This document shows positions 15,854 to 24,776 of a stretch of DNA of 55,107 bases, piece by piece. Both the position numbers and the translations under genes were made by a program. The DNA comes from Lacrimispora sp. 210928-DFI.3.58 (GTDB taxonomy: Bacteria > Bacillota > Clostridia > Lachnospirales > Lachnospiraceae), in NCBI RefSeq assembly GCF_020554865.1, contig NZ_JAJCIC010000032.1, forward strand, positions 1-55,107, in the 5' to 3' direction. The notes below the pieces were generated by a model. It worked only from the letters and a program-made list of their open reading frames with translations, searched no databases and had not been told where the DNA came from. Each line of letters opens with the position of its first letter. Position 1 is the first letter of the stretch.

Positions 15854-17038
15854 ATGGAATCATATATGGAGCCAATCCGCCAGTACATTGAAGCCCACAG
15901 GGAAGATATGATCCGTTTTTGGGAAAAACTGGTGAATATGCAGGGCAGTTCCAGGGAAAAGGAAAAGGTCAACCGGGTGATGGATTTTCTGAAGGAGAGC
16001 TTTGAGGCAGAAGGCCTTGCCTGCCGTCTGGAGGATTCCCAGGGGAATGCCAATGTGCTGATCGTCGTAGACGGCCCTGACAGGCCGGGAAGGCCTGTTA
16101 TCCTAAGCGGACATGCAGATACTGTTTTTCCGGAGGGCAGCTATCCGGAGGATCCATTCCGCATAGAGGACGGAAAGGCATACGGTCCGGGGGTGATCGA
16201 CATGAAGGGCGGCATTACCATCATGCTTTATGCAGTCAAAGCCCTCCATTATCTGGGCTATGGGGAAAGGCCGGTCAAGATCATCCTAGTGGGAGATGAG
16301 GAGATCGGACATACAGGCTCCATCAGCAGCCGGATCCTGATGGAGGAGGCAAAGGGGGGCCTGTGTGCCTTTAACATGGAGATCGGAAGGCCGGACAACT
16401 GTCTCACCACTGGGCGCAAGGGCGGTGTGGACTGTCACGTTACCGTCCATGGCGTAGGCGGTCATGTGGGGAATGATTTCCTGAAGGGAAGGAATGCCAT
16501 TGCAGAGATGGCTTACAAGATCCCCCTTCTCCAGAACCTTACCAGGTATGAGGAAGGGGTAGTAGTCAGCGTGGATGTGATCCATGGTGGGACAGTGTCC
16601 AATGTGGTTCCGGATCTGTGTGAGGCAGAGTTGGATATCCGTTATAACAGGGTCAGTGATATGGATCCCATATGCCAAAAAGTGAGGGAAGTGTGCAGCC
16701 GGACATTTATCGAAGGAACCAGAACGGAAGTGGAATTTCTGTCCCCCATGCCGGCCTTTGAGGAGACAGAAGCCAATCACCGCCTGTTAGATTACGTCAA
16801 CGGAGTGCTTACTAAGAATGGATTCCCGCCCTTTGGCTCCATTTTTGTGGGGGGCAATTCAGACGCCTCGTTTTTGGCAGCGGCAGGAGTCCCTACGGTG
16901 TGTTCCTTTGGAGTGGTGGGAACAGGAGCCCACACAAAGGAGGAATGCGCTGTGGTGGATTCTCTGTTTGAACGGACTAAGATGGTCACGGCAGCGATCA
17001 TGGAGATCAATGATTACGAAGCAAACTGGAGGAAATGA
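15854..17038 (+). CDS. M20 family metallopeptidase (CPG2/ArgE-like)
   Basis: The start at 15854 follows AGGAGAG at good spacing and gives 394 residues; an upstream ATG at 15827 is less likely. Zinc ligands and catalytic residues are visible: SGHADTVFP (His87, Asp89), VIDMKGG (bridging Asp116), GDEEIG (general base Glu149 and ligand Glu150), and a late GTGAHTKEE with the final His. A dimerisation lid domain lies between about 180 and 295 (GRKGGVDCHVTVHGVGGHVG). The family hydrolyses amide bonds of acylated or glutamyl amino acids. Its stop overlaps the region of the YfcC transporter start, so import and hydrolysis of one amino-acid conjugate is the likely job, as in the AbgA/AbgT pair. Confidence 0.9.
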   Translation: MESYMEPIRQYIEAHREDMIRFWEKLVNMQGSSREKEKVNRVMDFLKESFEAEGLACRLEDSQGNANVLIVVDGPDRPGRPVILSGHADTVFPEGSYPEDPFRIEDGKAYGPGVIDMKGGITIMLYAVKALHYLGYGERPVKIILVGDEEIGHTGSISSRILMEEAKGGLCAFNMEIGRPDNCLTTGRKGGVDCHVTVHGVGGHVGNDFLKGRNAIAEMAYKIPLLQNLTRYEEGVVVSVDVIHGGTVSNVVPDLCEAELDIRYNRVSDMDPICQKVREVCSRTFIEGTRTEVEFLSPMPAFEETEANHRLLDYVNGVLTKNGFPPFGSIFVGGNSDASFLAAAGVPTVCSFGVVGTGAHTKEECAVVDSLFERTKMVTAAIMEINDYEANWRK

Positions 17039-17040
17039 GG

Positions 17041-18474
17041 ATGAGTATCTTTTCATCAAAGAAAAAGCAGGGTCAGCCAAAGGGGGGAAGCTCCTTTAAG
17101 GCGCCAAATCCGATCATTATTATTGCGTGCATTATCCTGATCAGTGCGGTTGCGAGCTATATTATCCCGGCTGGTGTTTATGACCGCATAGAGGATCCGG
17201 GTACCGGGCGGATGGTGGTGGATCCGTCTACCTTCCATTATACGGATCAGAATCCCACAGGACTTATGGAGCTGTTTACCTCCGTCACCCTCGGTATCCA
17301 GGGGGGAAGCAGCATTATCGCCTTTCTCTTTCTTGTGGGAGGTTCCCTGGGCATCCTGTCGGCTACGGGAGCGATCAAATCCGGCCTGGGCACCCTTGTG
17401 AAAAAAATGAAGGGTCGGGAGCTTTTGATGATCCCGGTCATCATGATCGTCTTTTCCATCTGTTCTACCCTGGCGGGCTGTAATGAGGAATATCTGGCCT
17501 TCCTGCCTCTTCTCATTACAGTGTGCATGGCTGTGGGCTTTGATTCCATCACTGCCCTGGCCCTGGTGTTCTGTTCTGTGGGAGCAGGCTATGGGGCGGG
17601 CTGCACCAATGCCTTTACCGTAGGTGTTGCCCAGGGGATCGCAGGACTTCCCACCTTTTCCGGGCTGGGATACCGCATGCTCCTTTTCGCAGTGCTTGTG
17701 GTTATCAATATCGCCTATGTGATGCGCTATGCCCTGAAGGTAAAGAAGGATCCCCGGTCCAGCGCGATGTATGAATACGACCAGACCAGGACGTTAGAGC
17801 TGGATATGACGGAGATCGAGCCTCTGACTGCCAGGCAGAAGGTCTGTCTGGCAGCCCTGGCAGTTACCTTCATCTGCCTGATCGTGGGCGTTATCAAGTT
17901 CGGATTCTACATGGATGAGATCTCCGCCTTGTTCCTCATCATGGGGATCGTCACAGGGGTCATCGGAGGCCTGAATGCGCGGGAAATGGCAGATAGCTTT
18001 GTCTCCGGCTGCAAGGGCATGATGCTCCCCTGCCTGATGGTGGGCCTCTGTAAGGCAGCCACCATTCTCTTGACCGATGCAAGTATCATGGATACCATCG
18101 TACATGCCCTTGCAGGGATTCTGAACCACTTCCCGTCTTCCCTGACTGCCTTCGGCATGTTTATCGTACAGGACCTGTTCAATATCCTGGTGCCCTCCGG
18201 CTCCGGCCAGGCGGCGATCACCATGCCGATCATGGCGCCTCTGGCAGATCTGGTAGGCGTTACCAGGCAGACAGCTGTATTTGCCTTCCAGTTCGGCGAT
18301 GCATTTACTAATGCGGTCACCCCGGCCAGCGGTATGACCATGTCCTGTCTGGCTTTGGCAGCGGTCCCATATAAAAAATGGTTTAAGTTCATCATTCCGC
18401 TGATCGGCCTATGGTGGATCGTGGCATTCTGCTTTCTTATGTATGCCACTATGACAGGGATCGGGCCATTTTAA
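17041..18474 (+). CDS. YfcC-family (DcuC/ArcD-like) membrane transporter
   Basis: Start at ATG 17041 is eight bases after GGAGG; ATG 17035 would be only two bases away. The product is 477 residues with about twelve membrane helices, including the re-entrant segments SICSTLAGCNEEYLAFLPLL and NILVPSGSGQAAITMPIMAPLADL that mark the YfcC family. Members carry C4-dicarboxylates, basic amino acids or short peptides. Coupling to an M20 peptidase suggests uptake of an amino-acid conjugate or dipeptide. A tRNA-Gln promoter follows at once. Confidence 0.88.
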   Translation: MSIFSSKKKQGQPKGGSSFKAPNPIIIIACIILISAVASYIIPAGVYDRIEDPGTGRMVVDPSTFHYTDQNPTGLMELFTSVTLGIQGGSSIIAFLFLVGGSLGILSATGAIKSGLGTLVKKMKGRELLMIPVIMIVFSICSTLAGCNEEYLAFLPLLITVCMAVGFDSITALALVFCSVGAGYGAGCTNAFTVGVAQGIAGLPTFSGLGYRMLLFAVLVVINIAYVMRYALKVKKDPRSSAMYEYDQTRTLELDMTEIEPLTARQKVCLAALAVTFICLIVGVIKFGFYMDEISALFLIMGIVTGVIGGLNAREMADSFVSGCKGMMLPCLMVGLCKAATILLTDASIMDTIVHALAGILNHFPSSLTAFGMFIVQDLFNILVPSGSGQAAITMPIMAPLADLVGVTRQTAVFAFQFGDAFTNAVTPASGMTMSCLALAAVPYKKWFKFIIPLIGLWWIVAFCFLMYATMTGIGPF

Positions 18475-18503
18475 TTTCATTGGATATAAAATTAAAAAAG
18501 TGC

Positions 18504-18563
18504 TTGACGAATTGCCATAATATGAGTATAATAATCTTCGCAGTCGCAAGTAAGGCTGCGAAG
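18504..18563 (+). promoter_or_regulatory. tRNA-Gln promoter, copy 2, with leader hairpin
   Basis: TTGACG (18504-18509), 17 bases, TATAAT (18527-18532). An eight-base stem CTTCGCAG/CTGCGAAG (18536-18563) lies between the promoter and the tRNA; copy 1 lacks it. Confidence 0.85.
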
Positions 18564-18572
18564 AATAAACAA

Positions 18573-18645
18573 TGGGCTATCGCCAAATGGTAAGGCAACG
18601 GACTCTGACTCCGTCATTTTCAAGGTTCGAATCCTTGTAGCCCAG
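18573..18645 (+). tRNA. tRNA-Gln(CTG), copy 2
   Basis: Identical over all 73 bases to the tRNA at 15392, with the same CTG anticodon and no encoded CCA. Confidence 0.95.
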
Positions 18646-18654
18646 CTTAGAGAT

Positions 18655-18686
18655 ATCCCGCAGGTAAAGCCTGTGGGATTTTTTTC
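18655..18686 (+). terminator. Terminator after tRNA-Gln copy 2
   Basis: ATCCCGCAGG and CCTGTGGGAT pair over ten bases with one G-U pair and are followed by seven T. Confidence 0.9.
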
Positions 18687-18746
18687 TAGCTAGTCTTGCG
18701 TGAGAGGGAAAGGACATGGTATCATAGCGTCAGGAGGCCGGAGAAT

Positions 18747-19475
18747 ATGTATACATTTAACAGCAGGGTGCGCTACAGCGAGACAGATGAATACGGACGC
18801 CTCAGCGTGCTGGGCATCATCAATTATATGCAGGACTGTAGTACGCTGCAGTCAGAGGATGCAAAGGTGGGCGTGGGATTTTTGGATCAGAATCACAAGG
18901 CCTGGCTTCTGTCCTCCTGGCGGATCAACATTGACCGGTATCCAAAGCTGGGAGAGGCGATCACCGTAGGTACATGGCCCACTTCATTTAAAGGGATCTA
19001 CGGCTACCGGGATTTCGTACTCAGGGACAGAACCGGGGCTGATCTTGTGAGAGCCCATTCTATCTGGTTTTTATATGATACAGAAAGGCAGACACCCATC
19101 CGGGTACAGCCGGAGGATACAGCGCCCTATGGCAGGGAGGAAGCGCCTCTGGCGTTAGACCCGTCGCCCAGAAGGCTGTCTGTCCCTGAACACTTTAGGG
19201 CAGGAGAGCCGGTCCAGATCGCACGCCATCATTTGGATACCAACCACCATGTGAACAATGCCCAGTATGTGGATATGGCAAGGGAAGCCATCCCCCAGGG
19301 TCTGACGATAAGAGAGATCCGGGCGGATTACAAAAAGGCAGCGCTGCTGGGAGACATCGTCCTCCCGTCCGTCACAGAGGAGGAGGACGGCTGGTGGACC
19401 GTGGCGTTGAAAAATACGGCAGGGGAGGCCTATGCGGTGATCCAGCTCTTGACAGAGCCGGTGCAGTGCATGTAG
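18747..19475 (+). CDS. Acyl-ACP thioesterase (FatA/FatB family)
   Basis: The ATG at 18747 lies nine bases after AGGAGG and yields 242 residues, the usual bacterial length. Two hot-dog folds are evident. The first (about 1-130) includes ETDEYGRLSVLGIINYMQD; the second (about 140-240) includes LDTNHHVNNAQYVDMA, the N-x-H-x-x-N-x-x-Y catalytic block. The enzyme releases fatty acids from acyl carrier protein in the cytosol. It precedes the cvfB gene by 45 bases and is probably cotranscribed with it. Confidence 0.9.
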   Translation: MYTFNSRVRYSETDEYGRLSVLGIINYMQDCSTLQSEDAKVGVGFLDQNHKAWLLSSWRINIDRYPKLGEAITVGTWPTSFKGIYGYRDFVLRDRTGADLVRAHSIWFLYDTERQTPIRVQPEDTAPYGREEAPLALDPSPRRLSVPEHFRAGEPVQIARHHLDTNHHVNNAQYVDMAREAIPQGLTIREIRADYKKAALLGDIVLPSVTEEEDGWWTVALKNTAGEAYAVIQLLTEPVQCM

Positions 19476-19520
19476 GAACCGCCGCCATTGCCGGAGATGA
19501 TAAACAGAGGGAGTAAATAT

Positions 19521-20354
19521 ATGATCGAATTAGGAAAGATACAGGAGCTGGAAATAGTCAGAAAAAAAGAGTTTGGCGTATATTTAAGCGAAAAGCCGGG
19601 AGATGAGGCAGCTGTCCTCCTGCCCAGAAAGCAGGTGCCGGAGGGTGCTGACATTGGGAGCAGAGTGACCGTGTTCATCTATAAGGATTCTGCAGACAGG
19701 CTGATCGCTACCACCAGCACGCCGAGGCTGCAGCTGGGAGAGACGGCCAAACTGGAGGTCAAGGAGGTTTCCAGAATAGGGGCATTTCTGGACATGGGTC
19801 TGGAGAAGGATCTTCTGCTTCCCTTTAAGGAGCAGACACATCCCGTGCGAAAAGGGGAAAAATGCCTTGTAAGCCTCTATGTGGACAAGAGCCACAGGCT
19901 GGCAGCCACCATGAGGGTGTATTCCCACATGAGCAGCCAGTCACCCTATAAGGCCGAGGACTGGGTGGAAGGTACGGTATATGAGATCAATCCGTCCATA
20001 GGTGCCTTTGTGGCGGTGGATAACAGATATTACGGCCTGATCCCACAGAAGGAGATTTTCGGCAAGGTGCGGGAGGGCGAGACCGTACAGGCCAGAGTCG
20101 TGCGGGTGAGAGAGGACGGGAAGCTGGATCTGTGCCTGCGTCAGCGGGCCTATGTGCAGATGGGAGCAGATGCAGAGGCCGTTCTGAAGGTGCTGGAGGA
20201 ATTTGACGGGGTGCTCCCGTTCAATGACAAGGCAAAGCCGGAGATCATCCAGAGAGAGTTCGGCATCAGCAAGAATGCTTTTAAACGGGCCGTAGGACGC
20301 CTGCTGAAGGAAGGAAAGATAAGGATCACGGAAAAGACCATTGAGCGCGTATAA
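19521..20354 (+). CDS. cvfB: CvfB-like S1 RNA-binding protein
   Basis: 277 residues from the ATG after GAGGGAG. S1-type OB repeats run from about 1-60, 65-130 and 140-210 (RIGAFLDMGLEKDLLLPF and DWVEGTVYEINPSIGAFVAV), and a C-terminal winged helix (about 215-277, EFGISKNAFKRAVGRLLKEGKI) completes the fold. This is the CvfB/YitL architecture, in which the protein binds RNA and influences expression of virulence and other genes. No partner is evident nearby. Confidence 0.9.
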   Translation: MIELGKIQELEIVRKKEFGVYLSEKPGDEAAVLLPRKQVPEGADIGSRVTVFIYKDSADRLIATTSTPRLQLGETAKLEVKEVSRIGAFLDMGLEKDLLLPFKEQTHPVRKGEKCLVSLYVDKSHRLAATMRVYSHMSSQSPYKAEDWVEGTVYEINPSIGAFVAVDNRYYGLIPQKEIFGKVREGETVQARVVRVREDGKLDLCLRQRAYVQMGADAEAVLKVLEEFDGVLPFNDKAKPEIIQREFGISKNAFKRAVGRLLKEGKIRITEKTIERV

Positions 20355-20423
20355 GCATTTTTGAAACGCACAGGGGGACGTATAGAACAGGCCCGCAGGA
20401 AGCATACTTTATACACGGATAAG

Positions 20424-20511
20424 CTGCCGCAAAAGGTGTCAGGGGCCTTTGCGGCAATTGCTTTTTTGTTGCGCCAGGAAACTCCTCTGAAGCATCCGGT
20501 GCAACAAAAAA
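20424..20511 (+). terminator. Two overlapping hairpins between cvfB and yitT
   Basis: The first stem is TGCCGCAAAAGG/CCTTTGCGGCA with one bulged base and a following T run, a good terminator. The T run itself is the left arm of a second stem, TTTTTTGTTGCGCC (20462-20475) with GGTGCAACAAAAAA (20498-20511), fully paired apart from one G-U pair. Confidence 0.7.
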
Positions 20512-20556
20512 ACAGACAGAACAGAAGCGGCAGAGTGCCGGGAAAGGACGAAAGAC

Positions 20557-21402
20557 ATGAAAATGAAAAGTACATTCAGGGAGTATATGGCCATTATTGC
20601 GGGTACATTTCTGATCGGCTTTGCCATTAAAAATATTTTTGATCCGGTGAGTATGGTAATAGGCGGAGTGTCAGGCGTTTCCATCATTGTCAAGGAGCTG
20701 TGGGGACTCCCGCTGTGGCTTACGAATACGGCCCTCAATATCCCTCTGTTTCTAGCGGCTTACTTTATTATGGGATGGACGTTTATCAAGCGCACCCTGT
20801 TCTCCACCCTGACATTGTCCTTTTCTCTCTATGTGCTCCCGGAGGTTTCCTGCATTGGCGGGGATATTCTCCTTGCCGCGCTGTTCGGAGGGATCTTAAG
20901 CGGCCTGGGAACAGGACTTGTGCTCTTAGGCGGGTGTACTACAGGAGGCACGGACATGCTGGCGGTGCTGATACAGCGGCGGCTGCGCCACTACACCATG
21001 GCTCAGATCATGCAGGTTTTGGATGGCTTTATTGTGGCTGCGGGTGCCGGTATATTTGGGATTCCCACGGCTCTCTATGCCCTCATTGCGATCTTCTGTA
21101 ATTCTAAGGTGACAGACGGCCTGATCGAAGGATTGAAATTCTCCAAACAGGCCTACATTATTTCTGACTGCTACCAGGAGATCGCAGGTGCCATCATGGA
21201 GCGCATGGGAAGAGGTGTCACCAGCCTGGAGGCCAGAGGAATGTATACTAATCAGGAGAAAAAAATGCTTTTCTGCGTTGTTTCCAAGAAGGAGATCGTG
21301 CAGATCAAGGAGATCGCAGCGGAGTTTGACCCCAGGGCCTTTGTGATCGTCAGCGATGCCCGTGAGGTTTTCGGCGAAGGCTTTATTACTGCGAAGCAAT
21401 AA
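20557..21402 (+). CDS. YitT-family membrane protein
   Basis: 281 residues. About five membrane helices (DUF161 part, residues 5-175) contain the family blocks FDPVSMVIGGVSGVSI and GTGLVLLGGCTTGGTDMLAVL. They are followed by a cytosolic DUF2179 domain (about 210-281, GVTSLEARGMYTNQEKKMLFCVVSKKEI). The function of YitT proteins is unknown. An AAAGGACG ribosome site precedes the start. The gene appears monocistronic. Confidence 0.9.
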   Translation: MKMKSTFREYMAIIAGTFLIGFAIKNIFDPVSMVIGGVSGVSIIVKELWGLPLWLTNTALNIPLFLAAYFIMGWTFIKRTLFSTLTLSFSLYVLPEVSCIGGDILLAALFGGILSGLGTGLVLLGGCTTGGTDMLAVLIQRRLRHYTMAQIMQVLDGFIVAAGAGIFGIPTALYALIAIFCNSKVTDGLIEGLKFSKQAYIISDCYQEIAGAIMERMGRGVTSLEARGMYTNQEKKMLFCVVSKKEIVQIKEIAAEFDPRAFVIVSDAREVFGEGFITAKQ

Positions 21403-21737
21403 TTGAGCGGGGATGAAAATAGTTGTGTGTGGGACAAGATTGATAAAAAAATAGGAGTATTTCAGCGAAATCCGGGGGTTATTTTCATAAAATAGCCAAA
21501 AATAACCTCCCCTCCCATGGGATGAAGGGGAGGTCTTAACAGTTTCAACAAAAACAAAAGGAAAAAAATTGCGAAACTTTGTGATTTCCAGCATTTTTTT
21601 TTGGCGGTATACAATTTAGCTAAAACCAAAAAATGTATTTTGTGGATTTACAATATGGAAAGAAAATGGACTTTCAGGTATGATATAGACAGTTACAAAT
21701 GAGGCACAATGAAAGTGTATTAGGAGGAAAAAACAGA
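21403..21737. other. Intergenic region before the sugar ABC ATPase
   Basis: 335 AT-rich bases with two inverted repeats. GGTTATTTT pairs with AAAATAACC just after 21470, and ACCTCCCC (21505-21512) pairs with GGGGAGGT (21527-21534). A weak promoter candidate TGGAAA-17-TATGAT lies at 21656-21684 for the ATPase gene. No small gene is visible. Confidence 0.5.
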
Positions 21738-22850
21738 ATGTCTAGTTTATCTTTAAGGAATGTTACTAAGAAATACCCCAACGGTTTCGTTGCAGTGAAG
21801 GAATTCAATCTGGAAATCGCTGATAAGGAATTCATCATCTTCGTAGGTCCTTCAGGATGTGGTAAGTCCACCACTCTTCGTATGATCGCAGGTCTGGAAG
21901 ATATCTCCTCCGGCGAATTATACATTGACAATAAGCTGGTAAACGATGTTGAGCCTAAGGACAGAGACATCGCAATGGTATTCCAGAACTACGCTCTGTA
22001 TCCACATATGTCCGTATATGATAACATGGCATTCGGACTGAAATTAAGAAAGACTCCAAAGGATGAGATCGACAAGAAGGTGCATGATGCAGCTAAGATC
22101 CTTGACCTGGAGCATTTGTTAGACCGTAAGCCGAAGGCTCTTTCCGGTGGTCAGAGACAGCGTGTAGCTATGGGACGTGCTATCGTCCGCAGCCCCAAGG
22201 TATTCCTGATGGATGAGCCGCTGTCCAACCTGGATGCTAAGCTGAGAGGCCAGATGCGTGTTGAGATCTCCAAGCTTCATCAGAGACTGGAAACCACCAT
22301 TATCTACGTTACACATGACCAGACAGAGGCTATGACCCTTGGTACCAGAATCGTTGTTATGAAGGATGGTATCGTTCAGCAGGTAGACAGCCCACAGAAC
22401 CTGTATGATAAGCCATGCAACAAGTTCGTTGCCGGATTCATCGGAGCTCCTCAGATGAATATGATCGACGCTCAGGTCGGCAAAGCAGGCACAGACATCA
22501 CCCTGACCTTCGGCGGACACACGGTAGCACTGCCGGCTGACAAAGCGAAAAAGCTGGAAGCAGCAGGTTATGTAGGCAAGGTTGTTACCCTGGGTATCCG
22601 TCCGGAAGATCTGCATGATGAGGATGCATTCTTAGCTTCTTCTCCAAAGAGCGTATTTGATGCAACCATCCGTGTATATGAGATGTTAGGTTCTGAGGTT
22701 CTTCTGTACTTTGATATTGATGATGCAAACTTCACCGCCAAGGTAAATCCGCGTACCACCGCAAGACCTGGTGATACTGTAAAGCTGGCTATGGACCTTG
22801 AGAAGATACATATTTTCGACAAGGACACCGAGAATGTTATCCTGAACTAA
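21738..22850 (+). CDS. ugpC: Sugar ABC transporter ATPase (MsmX/UgpC/MalK type)
   Basis: 370 residues from the ATG after GGAGG. Walker A GPSGCGKST is at 37-45, Q-loop VFQNYALYPHM near 79-90, signature LSGGQRQRVAMGRA near 135, Walker B LMDEPLSNLD near 158, and H-loop YVTHDQTEAM near 190. A C-terminal TOBE-type regulatory domain (about 235-370) follows with GIRPEDL. It is encoded alone, without permeases, which fits the shared energising ATPases of Firmicutes (MsmX, MsiK) that serve several sugar importers elsewhere. Its codon use (GTT, GCT, CTG bias) indicates high expression. Confidence 0.93.
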   Translation: MSSLSLRNVTKKYPNGFVAVKEFNLEIADKEFIIFVGPSGCGKSTTLRMIAGLEDISSGELYIDNKLVNDVEPKDRDIAMVFQNYALYPHMSVYDNMAFGLKLRKTPKDEIDKKVHDAAKILDLEHLLDRKPKALSGGQRQRVAMGRAIVRSPKVFLMDEPLSNLDAKLRGQMRVEISKLHQRLETTIIYVTHDQTEAMTLGTRIVVMKDGIVQQVDSPQNLYDKPCNKFVAGFIGAPQMNMIDAQVGKAGTDITLTFGGHTVALPADKAKKLEAAGYVGKVVTLGIRPEDLHDEDAFLASSPKSVFDATIRVYEMLGSEVLLYFDIDDANFTAKVNPRTTARPGDTVKLAMDLEKIHIFDKDTENVILN

Positions 22851-22890
22851 TCCTTTGGGATCAGAGCTCAGACTGCTATTGTAAAAAAGG

Positions 22891-22922
22891 GCAAGAGAGG
22901 TTACAACTCTCTTGCTTTTTTT
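22891..22922 (+). terminator. Terminator after the sugar ATPase gene
   Basis: Perfect nine-base stem GCAAGAGAG/CTCTCTTGC with a seven-base loop and seven T. Confidence 0.93.
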
Positions 22923-22928
22923 GTAAAA

Positions 22929-22957
22929 TTGCATTAAAATATGAAAATAGGGATAAT
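22929..22957 (+). promoter_or_regulatory. Promoter of the cdaR-ftsEX unit
   Basis: TTGCAT, 17 bases, GATAAT, 36 bases before the cdaR start. Confidence 0.6.
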
Positions 22958-22993
22958 GGAAACTCCGAATACATCAAAAAAGGAGAGTAGAGA

Positions 22994-24082
22994 ATGATTT
23001 CAAATCAGATACTTCAGACGACACTGGACGGATTAAAGGCAATTACAAGAATTGATTTAGGTATCTGTGACACAGAGGGAAAGGTGCTTGCGTCCACTTT
23101 TACAGATGCAGAAGAATCAGAGAGTTCGATTCTGGTATTCGTGGATTCTCCGGCAGACAGCCAGGTGATCCAGGGCTATCAGTTCTTTAAGGTATTTGAT
23201 GAACACCAGCTGGAATACATCCTTCTTGCAAAGGGAGCCAGCGATGACGTATATATGGTTGGAAAGCTGGCGGCCTTCCAGATCCAGAACCTTCTTGTTG
23301 CATATAAGGAGCGCTTTGACAAGGATAACTTTATTAAGAACCTGCTGCTGGACAACCTGCTGTTAGTTGACATTTACAACCGTGCGAAGAAGCTCCACAT
23401 TGATACCGATGTGAAGCGCGTGGTATTTATCATCGAGACACACAATGAAAAGGATGCCAATGCCCTTGAGACAGTCAGAAGCCTCTTCGCAGCAAAGACA
23501 AAGGACTTCATCACAGCCGTGGATGAGAAGAATATCATCCTGGTAAAGGAGGTCCGCCCAGGGGAATCCTACGGTGATCTGGACAAGACAGCCAACACGA
23601 TTCTGGATATGATGAACACAGAGGCCATGACGAAGGTACGTGTAGCCTATGGTACTGTGATCGGCGACATCAAGGAGGTGTCACGCTCCTACAAGGAGGC
23701 GAAGATGGCCTTAGATGTAGGCAAGATCTTCTATGCCAGCAAGAATGTGATCGCATATAACAACTTAGGTATCGGACGTCTGATCTACCAGCTTCCGATC
23801 CCGCTGTGCAAAATGTTCATCCGCGAGGTGTTTGACGGCAAGTCACCGGATGAGTTTGACGAGGAGACACTGGCTACCATCAACAAGTTCTTTGAGAACA
23901 GCCTGAACGTATCCGAGACCTCCAGGCAGCTCTACATCCACCGCAACACCTTAGTATACCGTCTGGACAAGCTGCAGAAGAGCACCGGACTGGATCTGCG
24001 CGTGTTTGAGGATGCCATTACCTTTAAGATCGCCCTTATGGTTGCCAAATACATGAAGTATATGGAAAGCCTGGACTATTAA
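22994..24082 (+). CDS. CdaR/PucR-type transcriptional regulator
   Basis: 362 residues. The N-terminal sensory part (about 1-125) and a GGDEF-like middle domain (about 135-260) precede a C-terminal PucR helix-turn-helix (about 300-355: ETLATINKFFENSLNVSETSRQLYIHRNTLVYRLDKL). CdaR proteins activate sugar-diacid use in E. coli, while Firmicutes relatives have diverse roles. It starts after GGAGAG and its stop is 13 bases before ftsE with no terminator between, so it is likely cotranscribed with ftsEX. The signal it senses is unknown. Confidence 0.85.
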   Translation: MISNQILQTTLDGLKAITRIDLGICDTEGKVLASTFTDAEESESSILVFVDSPADSQVIQGYQFFKVFDEHQLEYILLAKGASDDVYMVGKLAAFQIQNLLVAYKERFDKDNFIKNLLLDNLLLVDIYNRAKKLHIDTDVKRVVFIIETHNEKDANALETVRSLFAAKTKDFITAVDEKNIILVKEVRPGESYGDLDKTANTILDMMNTEAMTKVRVAYGTVIGDIKEVSRSYKEAKMALDVGKIFYASKNVIAYNNLGIGRLIYQLPIPLCKMFIREVFDGKSPDEFDEETLATINKFFENSLNVSETSRQLYIHRNTLVYRLDKLQKSTGLDLRVFEDAITFKIALMVAKYMKYMESLDY

Positions 24083-24095
24083 GAGGTTGTGACAG

Positions 24096-24776
24096 ATGAT
24101 AGAATTGACTCATGTGAGCAAGACCTACGGCCCTGGAAGCAGGGCCGTAAAGGACTTAAACCTCACAATAGAGGACGGCGAGTTCGTATTTATAACGGGC
24201 AGGAGCGGCTCTGGAAAGAGCACCCTGCTTAAGCTTCTTTTGAAGGAGCTTGAGCCCACAAAGGGGCGGATCGTTGTCAACGATATGGATCTGGGCAGGA
24301 TGCCCAGGAGATTTGTTCCCAAATACCGAAGAAAATTAGGCGTGGTCTTTCAGGACTTCCGGCTCCTGAAGGACCGCACTGTGTTTGAGAATGTTGCCTT
24401 TGCTCAGAGAGTGATCGGTGTGCCGGGGCGCACCATACGGGAGACAGTGCCTGAAATGCTCAGGCTGGTGGGACTGTCCTCTAAGTACAAGGCTTATCCC
24501 AGCCAGCTTTCCGGCGGGGAGCAGCAGAGGGTGGCCATTGCCAGGGCTTTGATCAACAATCCGGAGGTCCTGTTGGCAGATGAGCCTACGGGGAATCTGG
24601 ACAGCTTTAACACCCATGAGATTATGAATCTTCTGGAGGAGATCAACCAGAGGGGGACGACTGTGGTTGTGGTAACACACAGCCAGGAGATGGTGGCCGA
24701 GATGAATAAGCGTGTCATCACGATGGACCGGGGGTCGATTATCAGTGACGTGGGAGGAGAAGCAGATACCCAATGA
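24096..24776 (+). CDS. ftsE: Cell-division ABC ATPase FtsE
   Basis: 226 residues, the standard length. Walker A GRSGSGKST (35-43), the Q-loop VFQDFRLLKDRTVFENVAF, which is typical of FtsE, signature LSGGEQQRVAIARAL near 138 and Walker B LLADEPTGNLD near 160 are all intact. FtsE hydrolyses ATP to change FtsX conformation and so activate septal murein hydrolases. It overlaps ftsX by four bases (ATGA). Confidence 0.96.
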   Translation: MIELTHVSKTYGPGSRAVKDLNLTIEDGEFVFITGRSGSGKSTLLKLLLKELEPTKGRIVVNDMDLGRMPRRFVPKYRRKLGVVFQDFRLLKDRTVFENVAFAQRVIGVPGRTIRETVPEMLRLVGLSSKYKAYPSQLSGGEQQRVAIARALINNPEVLLADEPTGNLDSFNTHEIMNLLEEINQRGTTVVVVTHSQEMVAEMNKRVITMDRGSIISDVGGEADTQ

